Shown here in pieces: positions 37,801-43,796 of a stretch of 64,000 nucleotides of DNA. The notes under the pieces are model-generated. The model made no database searches. It saw only the letters and a program-made list of their open reading frames with translations, and had not been told where the DNA came from. Origin of the DNA: Marthasterias glacialis. Lineage: Eukaryota > Echinodermata > Asteroidea > Forcipulatida > Asteriidae. A program made the translations under genes and the position numbers. How positions within the stretch are numbered: position 1 is the first letter of the stretch; the number at the start of each line of letters is the position of its first letter. The DNA lies in contig OU452233.1 in the NCBI GenBank assembly GCA_911728455.2, positions 17,058,087 through 17,122,086 of the forward strand, written 5' to 3'.

Positions 37801-39921
37801 TGATGGAGGAAGCTGAAACTTCGTTCACAAATTCCTCATGTCCGGAATTCCAAGACTGCAGGGTTCAGAATTGTTAATTTTGTCCTTGGGTGACATTATG
37901 TTAAAAAAAACAAAATGAAAATCGACGTCTGCCGTAAAACGTTCATGTTTGAAAAGTTGCGCGCGCGTATGCGCTCAATATTCGAGTGCGCGGTCTAGTT
38001 TACGTTGCAGCCATGCGTGCTCATTTACAATAGTGCGCAAATTGAACATGCCCAATGCATGCTGTTTTGGCTTGCGCATGGCTTTTGAGTTTGCGCATCA
38101 AATTTAATCGCGCTCGGCATTTGTGAGGGATGCATAATTAAAGGTGTGCATCCATATGAGTTATGTAGAAACTTCACACAGATGAGTACATTATGATCGG
38201 GACGACTCGTACAAGTTCGCATTTTATTTCAATTTTCACTGAAAGCGAACGCCGATATTTAATATTCAAAGAGTGTTTTAAAGTACCGGGGAATATATGG
38301 AAGGACTTTCAGAAAAGTTTCCATTATCTGACTGTCACTTTCTATTTTTGTCTACGGGATTTTTTTTTGACTTTTCACTGGATGTTGGGCTTTATTTACC
38401 TTTTTTTTTAATATTCCTCTTGAGGAATTGGTACAATGGAGCTAAAATGCTCATTTTTGACCTTAAAAAAAAAAAATGCAAGCAGGCATTTCATTGTACA
38501 GTCGGCACTTTGGAGCATTCATGCCCAAAGGAACTAAAATGGTGTTTAGCGAGTAGCGATGTCAAGCCCAACGTAGACGTGAAAATGTCTTATTTTTTCA
38601 TACATTTGACACTTTGTAATCGTTCAAAGTGCCTGACCTCTCTGTATACATTCTGTCAACCTTTCTGGTTAGGTAAGGATATAATTTGACCTGAATTAAC
38701 TGATTAAAGCCCCAGCTCAACATTGGTAAGAAGAAAAACATAAACGTTCACAGATTTACATCAAAACCTTACCTACATGGTATAAAGATAATGATGGTAG
38801 AAAACTTTCCTAGAAGTATTTCTGCCTGAAGTGAAGTGTTACCGTTTCTAAATGATAAATGAAATAAGATCCAAAATTAATTTTCGTCTCAGTGAGACGA
38901 AAACTCTGTCTATATAGGAACGCGTACAAAAATGCAACTAGGCACTTTTAATTCACCGTAATTCACCGTTTCCTCGCAAATGAAACAATGAGATGAGCTG
39001 ACATTTTCACAGGTTGGTTTTATTACAAATATCTTGATTTGTGCAAAGAATGGAAGCATTAATTACAGACTCTTTATAAATGTTGAGCTGGGGCGTAATA
39101 GAGGGAGATGAAGTGGCAGCCGAATACCGCATTTTTGGCTAAAACGCCGTATCCGGCTGCCACTTTATCTCCCTTAATTTACATAAAATTATATCCTTAC
39201 CTAACCAGAAAGGTTGACAGAATGTATGCAGAGAGGAACGGGCACTTTGAACGATTACAAAGTGTCAAAATCATGAAAAAATAAGCCATTTTCACATCTA
39301 CGTTGGGCTTAGCAATGCTATCCGCTAAACGCGGTTTTAGTTCCTTTGGGCATGAATGCACAAATGAAATGTCCGCTTGACTTTTCTATTTTAAAGGTCA
39401 ATAATTACCGTTTTAGCTACCTTTACCAAGTCCTCGAGCATGTCGACAGGAATATTAAAAAACGGGAAATAAAACTTAAACGTCCATTTAGAAAATCCAA
39501 AAAAATCCCTTAGAAAATGGCAGTCGAATATGGAAACTTTTCCGGCATTTTTGCCGGACTTTCAGATTCCAACATCAGGTACAGATAGGGGAAAACAACT
39601 CTTGTAATTTTGTTCACACTGAAGGGAAGCTTTATATAATTACACCTAAGACTTTAGCAAGATTAGGAAGGACGTCAACGCAGTGCAACTGTAACACTAC
39701 CGTACCTGTTTCCAAGTTCTGAGATCGGCATCATTGAAATGGTCTAACTTTTGTTCCAGCCACTGGTCAGGAGGGAGCGGGTCGTCTGTTTGCCTCCTGG
39801 GAGCTCCAACCATCCCACCCCGGGGCCTCCCGTGAAGAAATCGCGGTAAAGACCATGTCAAACCAACGAAGAAAAAGAGAAAAAGGAACACAACCCTATG
39901 AACGGCAGCCATAGCGATCAT
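13780..39921 (-). CDS. PRSS16: PRSS16-like S28 serine peptidase, ten exons, complete
   Basis: The product is a thymus-specific serine protease-like enzyme, a lysosomal or secreted peptidase of family S28 (with PRCP and DPP7). Exons, 5' to 3': 39921-39706, 37326-37145, 35364-35228, 33647-33552, 31278-31137, 29059-28945, 19456-19255, 17767-17674, 16089-15881, 13886-13780. Every junction is GT-AG and in phase; the sum is 1500 nt, 499 residues, against 514 in human. A signal peptide covers residues 1 to about 24. The nucleophile is Ser176 in GGSYPG, the Asp443 lies in NGSIDPWH and His468 in AHCANM. Other family blocks: [61 protein letters not shown]. Closest family is PRSS16 rather than PRCP or DPP7, judged by these blocks. 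Two start Met codons, residues 1 and 4, are both possible. Confidence 0.95.
14022..14170 (+). mobile_element. tRNA-derived SINE, 3'-truncated
   Basis: Head gtgtcgtggccgagcggttt and B box gggttcgaatcccggtca; stops soon after caagacacttaac, where the tail of an opposite-strand copy begins. Confidence 0.85.
14171..14582 (-). mobile_element. tRNA-derived SINE, minus strand, full-length-like
   Basis: From its ttattatt-type tail (left) to its head near 14582 (reading gtgttgtggccgagcggata on the minus strand). Body shows the gggacctacggctttacg block and caaggtgctgtggcgcaat. Confidence 0.88.
14750..15130 (+). repeat. Unclassified interspersed repeat, copy 3
   Basis: Copy of the 1085-1545 family: gcatgcactcac, gggtactggaattt, ttccagacctttgtcctttg and gaggattacgag are shared. 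In PRSS16-like intron 9. Confidence 0.6.
15460..15635 (+). mobile_element. gcacc-rich MITE, copy 3
   Basis: Runs from aggcctcgaattaaccc to gttcaaggcctgg, with the gtgccctttgcaaaggttcc block that other copies share. Confidence 0.6.
15786..15832. repeat. Imperfect 47-bp palindrome
   Basis: tttctgaaacgaacggttta on the left mirrors the right arm ending cgtttcagaaa around a centre ttacacgtgtaa. Intron 9. Confidence 0.7.
15881..16089 (-). CDS. PRSS16: PRSS16-like exon 9 (catalytic Asp)
   Basis: The acceptor tttgttag at 16090 gives the right phase; the nearer ctctgcag would not. Peptide holds [23 protein letters not shown] and [13 protein letters not shown], with the catalytic aspartate (443) before PWH. 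Donor gtaaat. Confidence 0.93.
16260..16632 (-). mobile_element. tRNA-derived SINE, minus, 5'-truncated
   Basis: Tail with aataataata, body with aaggtgaggtggcgcatatt and gaccaacggctttacgtc, ending at the B-box side near ctctgctgatg. The A box is missing. Confidence 0.82.
16680..17025 (-). repeat. Unclassified interspersed repeat, copy 4
   Basis: Best partner of 4840-5130: ggcacaaagaaaccctgac, aatacaatgaatg, ggtggaagcctctcgatgtc, ccaaaaggacaaaggtctg. Confidence 0.6.
17464..17628 (+). mobile_element. tRNA-derived SINE, diverged and truncated
   Basis: Decayed head (tttcgtggctgagcggtcta) and B box gggttcaaatccctg, followed by the cacccgggagtaaatgggta body. It ends at 17628, 46 bp short of the left edge of PRSS16-like exon 8. 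Confidence 0.78.
17674..17767 (-). CDS. PRSS16: PRSS16-like exon 8
   Basis: Reads [20 protein letters not shown] then [10 protein letters not shown]. The [13 protein letters not shown] motif is a family signature. Acceptor tttaacag, donor gtagag. Confidence 0.93.
18210..18316 (-). mobile_element. tRNA-derived SINE head fragment
   Basis: Short minus-strand piece: caaggacacaagtgccggg to ctcggccaagatacgcc. Intron 7. Confidence 0.7.
18718..19228. mobile_element. Two SINE copies as an inverted pair
   Basis: A plus copy (18718-19088; gtgtcgtggaagagcggata, gggttcgagtcccggtcg) is followed at once by a minus-strand 5' part (19089-19228; ending ctcggccacgacacgcc). The heads could pair over about 130 bases. 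They end 26 bp from PRSS16-like exon 7. Confidence 0.85.
19255..19456 (-). CDS. PRSS16: PRSS16-like exon 7
   Basis: Reads [20 protein letters not shown], then [19 protein letters not shown] and a Ser-rich end. Acceptor tttttacag, donor gtaagg. Cap-domain part with conserved cysteines. Confidence 0.93.
19511..20523 (+). mobile_element. LINE fragment, RTE-like reverse transcriptase C-terminal part
   Basis: An open frame from about 19512 to the stop at 20490-20492 carries RT motifs in order: [20 protein letters not shown], then [10 protein letters not shown] (the catalytic FADD), [18 protein letters not shown], and a basic end with WRWARHTAR and [16 protein letters not shown]. This pattern fits RTE-type non-LTR elements; the clade is by memory. 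The endonuclease and the N-terminal RT are missing, so it is a typical 5'-truncated insert, antisense to the host gene in its intron 6. No stop lies inside the remaining frame, so it is fairly recent. The LTR element sits 31 bp past its stop codon. Confidence 0.85.
20524..22091 (+). repeat. 5' LTR
   Basis: 1568 bp, TG...CA ends, preceded by ttgtg. Near identical to 27041-28608. Confidence 0.95.
22360..26967 (+). CDS. gag-pol polyprotein of the LTR element (integrase before RT)
   Basis: A frame open from 22282 is most likely used from the ATG at 22360 (context caccATGa, start [14 protein letters not shown]); about 1535 residues. Order seen: coiled-coil gag, zinc knuckle [14 protein letters not shown], a retropepsin-like DSG site, an HHCC zinc region ending CKSCDICQ, integrase core with [12 protein letters not shown] and [10 protein letters not shown], then reverse transcriptase with YIDDILIH, then RNase H with [16 protein letters not shown]. 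Protein sequences are Ty3/Gypsy-like, but integrase precedes RT as in Ty1/copia; this is the order described for the Gmr1 group of deuterostomes. Gag and pol share one frame. It looks whole. Confidence 0.93.
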   Translation: MNVKELTELGKKSFELSGEDLLDFVREERDRQDRREKELWAHQNEDRAEKERLDRDERAYQLELRRQEMTILELKLKAQETKASEDSVGSDSKLGNSKLKARAPKLPPFDDSKDDVDAYLQRYERYAVSQDWSKTDWAINLSALLKGKALEVYARLDVEDAKEYQVLKTALLKRYRMTEDGFRLKFRTARPEPGETPTQFAVRLDNLMTRWVDLAAIKRSYEGLSDLLLREQYINGCNRELSLFLKERKPTSIREMSKLAEQYTEAHAGLFAAPGHQTPYRRPYQQHPPQPSNNRSQPDSGKGAPRERHPSLRTTNSSYLSRTCYSCGKTGHIARNCRSTRPTSRSYGNTRNSYNFTKVAGMVNDDGLMHGRAPVGSSSQNNLQASSLGQSHKETCCKCDRGYQGSIAAEAVACVLTPPERLFDCCIKDNQVTLNCGHVLPLMSAACKELSERMPVVKGQIGDRTVTVLRDSGCSAVVVRQDLVEPGSLTGQNKMCVLIDGSVRKAPVANVYLNTPFFVGQTEALCMHDTLYDVIVGNIVGARSPGDPDRHWCFSKHQDPQDRQAVVQTQAVQTRAQKQATEKPLKKLKVPEAIPDIQKDDFMKAQQNDPSLDRMRELISRKGERTTERGGKSRFIESKNLIYREFSSPQVEHGNVFLQLVVPREHRPHVMKIAHESSLGGHQGIKRTTDKITTNFYWPGIHADVKRFCKSCDICQRTVHKGRVRKAPLGSMPLIEVPFDRVAIDIVGPIKPSTERGHRFILTFVDYATRYPEAVPLLSIETTRVAEAMVDVFSRVGIPREILTDQGSQFTSGLMREVSRLLSIRQLTTTPYHPACNGLVERFNGTLKQMLKRMCSEKPRDWDRFIAPLLFAYREAPQASLGFSPFELLYGRAVRGPMMILRELWSGEVKTQEVRTTYQYILDLRERLESTCKMAQDVLRDAMGRTKKYYNRKTSPRNIKVGDKVLLLLPTDQNKLLMQWKGPFTVLEKRGALDFNIEMGGGNKTFHVNMLKKYIGRDNPRDSSSDTTPACGVIDCVCVAVIQDDESEGPPFQTSIERIELPVMTSTETIDDIKINEELSQTHQRQLKRILCNYKDILTDLPGTTDVAEHEIRLTSDQPLRLKPYPLPHALRDTVKSEVKSMLDMNIIEPSDSPYSSPVVLVGKKDGGTRFCIDFRQLNKVTVFDAEPMPNSEEIFVKLAKDNLFTKIDLTKGYWQIPVKQEDRAKTAFATPDGLYQFRKMPFGLINAPATFSRLMRTTLRNIQHVDNYIDDILIHTPSFEEHLHAINLVLRNLRDAKLTARPSKCMMCYEKIEFLGHMVGRGELAPHEEKLEKIQKATQPQTKKQLRSFLGLAGYYRQFIPNFAAIACPLTDKTKSKEPNKVEWGENQERAFQTLKDRLTSTPILRLADIEKPFVLRTDASSTGLGAVLLQWDGDKLFPVAYASKKLLPREVNYAVIERECLAVVWSIKKFQRFLYGRKFTLQTDHEPLVYMQKAKIVNNRVMRWALALQPYHISVEAIKGVDNIGADYLSRSC
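27041..28608 (+). repeat. 3' LTR
   Basis: 1568 bp, preceded by a purine-rich tract (gaaaaaggggg near 27025) and followed by the ttgtg duplication at 28609-28613. Confidence 0.95.
28945..29059 (-). CDS. PRSS16: PRSS16-like exon 6
   Basis: Reads [20 protein letters not shown] then [17 protein letters not shown]; the last motif is close to the human VVQYNEDNRAFE. Acceptor tgttgacag, donor gtacgt. Next intron is 9.5 kb because of inserted elements. Confidence 0.92.
29257..29640. repeat. Microsatellite and homopolymer patches
   Basis: (ttta)n at 29257-29285 and a G run at about 29609-29632, otherwise AT-rich intron without recognised elements. Confidence 0.7.
29640..30760. other. PRSS16-like intron 5, nothing recognised
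   Basis: No open frames with family marks, no clear repeats or RNA genes found by eye. Confidence 0.45.
30762..31112 (+). mobile_element. tRNA-derived SINE, diverged
   Basis: Head gggccgaacggtctagtgca and B box gggtttgaatcctgg, body cttcacccaggggtataaat, tail ttgttattattatcatt. Ends about 25 bp from PRSS16-like exon 5. Confidence 0.85.
31137..31278 (-). CDS. PRSS16: PRSS16-like exon 5
   Basis: Reads [20 protein letters not shown] and continues into the helical cap ([20 protein letters not shown]). Acceptor ttcacccag, donor gtgagc. Confidence 0.9.
31476..32505. repeat. Higher-order minisatellite (24-bp subunit, 78-bp unit)
   Basis: Subunits of 24 bp built on gtgcctagagcctac combine with a 30-bp variant to form 78-bp units repeated nine times, two of them enlarged to 102 bp. 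All lengths are multiples of three, so 31450-32430 is open for 326 codons (repeats of [18 protein letters not shown]). It lies in intron 4, antisense to the host gene, with no splice sites or start context that support translation. A stray unit lies at about 32991-33015. Confidence 0.9.
32597..32744. mobile_element. Foldback MITE, about 50-70 bp arms
   Basis: gtcttagttctaagactctc and atgccccaaccaaccaccg pair with right-arm sequence ending cttagaactaagac. Only a few mismatches, so young. Intron 4. Confidence 0.8.
33552..33647 (-). CDS. PRSS16: PRSS16-like exon 4
   Basis: Reads [20 protein letters not shown] then [12 protein letters not shown], the segment just after the nucleophile elbow. Acceptor tttaacag, donor gtaatt. 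Confidence 0.94.
33906..34095 (+). mobile_element. gcacc-rich MITE, copy 4 (best preserved)
   Basis: Imperfect terminal inverted repeats aatttcaggcc / ggcctgaaatt; inside gaggcaacggaggcaattgc, itself palindromic, and two tggtgccc blocks. Confidence 0.7.
34290..35006. mobile_element. MITE nested in a larger inverted-repeat element
   Basis: Outer ends cttgtcaaaattattccagg and ggactaattttgacaagg are inverted. Inside, 34649-34919 has its own ends (cttatttttgactgcaagag, ctcttgctgtcaaaaatacg). PRSS16-like intron 3. Confidence 0.75.
35228..35364 (-). CDS. PRSS16: PRSS16-like exon 3 (nucleophile)
   Basis: Reads [20 protein letters not shown] and ends [10 protein letters not shown], which holds the catalytic serine (residue 176) in the S28 elbow. 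Acceptor ctctgcag, donor gtaaat. Confidence 0.94.
35765..36140 (+). repeat. About 122-bp tandem repeat, three units
   Basis: Landmarks tccattaaca, cagccaccaacc and ccctaattaattgagacc recur every 122-123 bp; the first unit opens with an inverted copy (ggttggtggctggctcctgt). A lone related unit lies at 62840-62975. Confidence 0.8.
36181..36300 (+). mobile_element. SINE-like fragment, second family
   Basis: gtggactctggttcaaatcc (B-box-like) then ctggagccttgctgcatgta and the gattgcatgg and ttttcct blocks also found, reversed, at 62080-62290. Confidence 0.6.
36385..36780 (+). mobile_element. tRNA-derived SINE, third family, two copies
   Basis: Full head in the second copy (tagtctagttggtaagacat, gggttcgaatcc) followed by gaggaatatgcctgcgg and tatacagtgctttacac. 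The first copy (36385-36510) lacks the A box. A tail-like piece, ataatattctttatcctg, recurs near 36917. Confidence 0.75.
37005..37102. mobile_element. Foldback element between two exons
   Basis: ccagtaactggggcgctgt and its complement enclose a second pair ttgagattttgac / gtcaaaatctcaa. About 45-bp arms. It ends 43 bp from PRSS16-like exon 2. Confidence 0.8.
37145..37326 (-). CDS. PRSS16: PRSS16-like exon 2
   Basis: Starts [20 protein letters not shown] and ends [13 protein letters not shown] with a split Pro codon. Acceptor ttttccag, donor gtaagt-like (gtaag). These are the oxyanion-side strands of the alpha/beta hydrolase fold. Confidence 0.93.
38300..39123 (+). mobile_element. ggctgccacttt-family MITE with TTAA MITE nested
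   Basis: Copy of the 699-1077 element on the plus strand; a second MITE (38708-39094, ends agccccagctcaacattgg and gttgagctgggg) follows a TTAA at 38704-38707 inside its right end. Intron 1 of the PRSS16-like gene. Confidence 0.75.
39140..39545 (-). mobile_element. ggctgccacttt-family MITE, opposite strand
   Basis: Inverted copy adjoining the one before it: atccggctgccactttatct on the left, aaaatggcagtcgaatatgg on the right, with acgttgggctt and gcatgaatgca inside. Confidence 0.75.
39706..39921 (-). CDS. PRSS16: PRSS16-like exon 1 (start, signal peptide)
   Basis: Codes 72 residues ending in phase 0 at donor gtacgg. The N-terminus holds a hydrophobic run [15 protein letters not shown] (signal peptide), then a basic linker, then [14 protein letters not shown]. 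It lies head to head with the SDR gene. Confidence 0.93.
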
Positions 39922-40129
39922 GTGTGCTTGATTGTTAAAATGTTGTGGGCGAGGATTCGATCAGATCAGGTGATACAGATCATGTGATAGTTTACTGTTC
40001 AAACAATCTCAACGACTGTTTTGTGAACAGTGTAATTCAGGAGGGGTTTGTGGGAATGGTAATCCTGGTTCAAGCAGCTTTCGATCGGCTACAGACCAAA
40101 TCGTTCGGAAACAGAAACTAAATGATTTT

Positions 40130-40560
40130 TTTTAACCATCCGACCAACCTTTTATCTGTTGAAAGGGGCGGGGGGGGGAGGGGCGGTGGCCCCCGCCAAC
40201 ACTGCTACCGCCAACGCTGCCAGGGTATTTTTTTTGGGGGGGGGGCACCATTTTTTTGCCAATTAAAACTGTAGTTTCTGTTTGTACAATTTCCTAAACA
40301 AACCCCTTTTCAGCACTCTTCTGACGTGTTGAGGTAAAACAAAGTACATTATGCGTGTAAATAATATTAAAAAGCTCATAAAATGTAACATTTTATTCTG
40401 GTAATGTTTAATCTCAAAAGTCAAGATTTCAACTGGGGCGGGGTACCCAGGGGGGGGACGGAAATCATTTGGGGACCACGTGCCCCCCTAGTTATGCCAC
40501 TGCCCCCTCCCCTCAGAACCCTTGGCATGCCCTTGCCCCCCCCCCACATGAGATCAGTGA
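40130..40560. other. G/C-run rich intergenic sequence
   Basis: Runs of G and C at 40168-40250 and 40440-40550, no stable gene signal. Upstream of the PRSS16-like start. Confidence 0.5.
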
Positions 40561-40724
40561 AACAAATAACCCAGTTTTTTGTAAGCCTATGGAATGGAAT
40601 TTTCTAATTACTGCTCTACTTCATAAAATTCTGCTTCAACAATGGATACTTTCATTCAAAACAGTCTGAGAACTTATAATAACCCAGTCATAACAGTAGA
40701 CGGAAACGCGCGCGATCTGATTGG

Positions 40725-42260
40725 CAGTATTGTTTTATATTTAACTTTTTTTGTATGGTTTTGCGGTTACAGGAAATGCAGTCTGGAGGTAAGGTCGCGA
40801 GGTTACATCTTAACGCAGGCCATAGCTTCCCTTAGATAGTGGTCAGACAATGCACGGCAGTTTTCTATTTAAACGGGATAATAATTCCGAAATTGTGAGC
40901 ATTTCTTTTCGGCACCGAAGCGACCGTCTCTGCCTACAATTATGAGCTTCATTAGGGCCCTACCTACAAGATAGAGACAAGAATATGCAGAATGATGAAT
41001 CTGACAGTGATAATGATTTAGACTATGTCATAGACGAATTAGTTAATAATTAACACTATAAAGTATTTATCCTTTACATATGTGTTACAAATTAATACAT
41101 AATCTTTACCTTTTTCTTTATTTTCGTACTCTTTATCCTACTTTAACGCCCCAGCTCAACATTGGTAAGAAGAACAACACAACTGCTCACAGATTTACAT
41201 ATACCTTACATGGTATAAAGATAATGATCGTAGAAAACTTTTCTTGAAATATTTCTGCCTGAAGTGTTATCGTTTTTAAATAATAAATGAAATAAGATCA
41301 AAAGTCATATAACTAATTAAAGGCCTCTTGAGTTCACGCTTCGTTTAAAGTTGTCCACTAGGCCGGTTATAAGGTAATAATTTATTTTTTATGGTTTTGC
41401 GGTTACAGGAAATGCAGGCTTTTTTAGTCTCATGATGTCTGAGGTAATGTCACGAGGTTACATCTTAAACGCAGACCATTAGCATCCCCCAGATCGTGGT
41501 CAGACAATGCACCAAACTGTTCTATTATAACGGGATATAATTCCGAAATTTTGAGCATTTCTTTTCGGCACCGAAGCGAGCGTCTCTGACTAGTGCTCCA
41601 TTAGGGGCCACCTAAAAGACAGAGACAAGAAGTTGCAGAATGATGAATCTGATGATTTAGACTATGCCTTAGACGAATTAGTTAATAACATAATGACGTC
41701 GGCTCAGTGCCAATGTCATTAATTGCAACTTCATATCCATAATGATCAAATGGTCGTTAAATGAAGCACGCGTCTATCAAATAAAATAAAAATTCAAAAT
41801 CCAAAAATAAATGTTTTACTTAGAAAATGATTGTTTCTTTTTGCCAAACAATTAATTTGGAGACCACTCTTGATCAATTAACCTCATTCACCAGGAGCTC
41901 AAAAATATGCAAAACCGATTTGATAAAATCCATACAATCTGCACTAACGACCTTATAGTCCTGAGCCGACGATAACGTTCTTCTCCTTTACATATGTGTT
42001 ACAAATTATTTTTGTTTTCTTTATTTTCGTATTCTTATCCTGCTTTAAAGCCCCAGCTCAACATTGGTAAGAAGAACAACATAACTGTACACGGATTTAC
42101 ATATACCTTACATGGTACAAAGATAATGATCGTAGAAAACTTTCTTGAAATATTTCTGCCTGAAGTGTTATCGTTTTTAAATAAAAAATGAAATAAGATC
42201 ACAAGTCATATAACTAGTCATAACTAATTAAAGGCCTATTGAGTTCACGCTTCGTCCACT
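40725..42260 (+). repeat. Direct segmental duplication between head-to-head genes
   Basis: Block 1 (about 40753-41385) and block 2 (about 41388-42260) share atggttttgcggttacagg, cttttcggcaccgaagcgag-like, gaattagttaataa, tttacatatgtgttacaaat, a partial TTAA-MITE and aactaattaaaggcc. Block 2 has an extra 275-bp insert. Confidence 0.85.
41697..41971. mobile_element. 275-bp insert with 10-bp inverted ends
   Basis: Ends cgtcggctca and tgagccgacg are perfect inverted repeats. The other duplicate block (near 41050) lacks it and shows the empty site. Confidence 0.75.
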
Positions 42261-42367
42261 GGTAGGCCGGTCACAGTAGTAATTAAAAAGGCCCTATACA
42301 CTTTATCGAAAGTAGGCCTACGTATACTCGATCACAAACGCACCGGCAATCGGAGACCTCTTATTGT

Positions 42368-42445
42368 TCATCTTGTTTGTTTGTTTGTTTGTTTGTTTGT
42401 TTGTTTGTTTGTTTGTTTTTTTTTTTTTTTTTTTTTTTGGGGGGG
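42368..42445. repeat. (gttt)n, poly-T and poly-G tract
   Basis: Eleven or so gttt units run into a T run and then a G run. Confidence 0.9.
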
Positions 42446-43191
42446 GGGCAACAACTCCCATTGGTTTTGTACATACTTTCCAACTGACGATGTACACGCC
42501 CAACCGGGACCTCTAGGCTCCCTTTGAGGTCACCGGTTTGAATGTGTGTATCTATACCCATCTACCCACCGCCCCCACCCCCTTCCCCCACAAACAAGAA
42601 CACCATGGGGCAAAACAACTTATTTATCAGCTCATAGCCGGGACCAAGACACGTAGGGGCCTTTAATACTTTAATTTCCTAGTGACAAACGAAACTGGCG
42701 ATAAAAGTGACCGGGAGAAGAATGCTACTTGTTGCCCGTTTTACGTTTTAAAAGTTGTTCTTTTTCAATTGAAGACCACACGCAAACCCTCTTTGACTGG
42801 GTTACACAGCGGTTCAGGTGAACAATCGACATTGATACAGCGTGAATGGTTTTTTAGAGGGGGACGTCTAGGGGTAGGGGTGAGTGGAATAAATTATGCA
42901 GTGGGATATCGGTGGCATGTGAGGTGCAAAGAAATTGTAGGGGCGATCAAATACCCAACTTCCAAGAAATCAAAAACGTTAACTGCGAGCTTCAAGACTG
43001 ATTTAAAAACATCAAAGGTATGGAGAGAATTGGCCAGTAATGTTTAATATGAAAAGAAAAGAAGATGTAGGTCTATATAAATGGACGCCAGGTCCAACGT
43101 TAGAAAAAAAAAACATGAGAACAGAATCAAAGATATGCGGGAAAGAAATTGGAGGGACCCGCTGCCACCTACTCTGCCCGTTCCCCTCCCC

Positions 43192-43348
43192 TGTGGCGCC
43201 TATGGCTAGTCAAATGCCCAATAATTCGAGCAACCCTGTTTCTCGGCGATAAAGACTGTTTTTCGACCGATAATCACTGTTGTTCGGCGATAAACCAGTG
43301 TTTATCCAATTATTGGGCATTTGGCTTGCCATAGGCACCTCTACCGTT
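43192..43348. mobile_element. MITE with about 33-bp inverted ends
   Basis: ctatggctagtcaaatgccc ... gggcatttggcttgccatag, centre with three cggcgataa/cgaccgataa units. It lies 166 bp upstream of the SDR start codon. Confidence 0.82.
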
Positions 43349-43513
43349 TTTAACTCAATTGTTAAGCTAACCCTTGTCTACACCAGCAATCGCGGCATCG
43401 TGTTACATATAGGTCTATGCCATGTCAGTTCACCCACAGTTCACCTGTTTCCGTTGACAACATTTTGTCTGCTTTGGATCTGGTAGAGACACTCAAAGAG
43501 GGACCCCCCAAAA

Positions 43514-43796
43514 ATGGCGGATAAAATAATAGTTTTAATCACAGGCTGCTCGGCGGGGATTGGACTGGCCACAGCGGCGGTTCTCGCCAAGGATCCTGAC
43601 CGGCGCGTCAGGGTCTACGCTACCATGAGAGACCCGCCCAATAACAAGGAGGCGCTGGAGTCTGCCGTCGGTGGAGAAGGTGCTGGGATTCTTGGCGAAA
43701 CGCTGTTCGTACTGGACCTGGACGTAAGCAAGGCCGGGGACCATCAGGGTGCGGTCGATTGGATAATTGCAAAGGAGGGTCGCATCGATGTCTTGG
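43514..43796 (+). CDS. SDR exon 1 (start, cofactor loop)
   Basis: MADKIIVLITGCSAGIGLAT at the start, VRVYATMRDPPNN, and ending AKEGRIDVL with a split Val codon. Donor gtaagt. Confidence 0.93.

Noticed and set aside
42318-42561. Lys/Thr/Asn-rich minus-strand frames
   Set aside because: Translations of the (gttt)n and poly-T tract.
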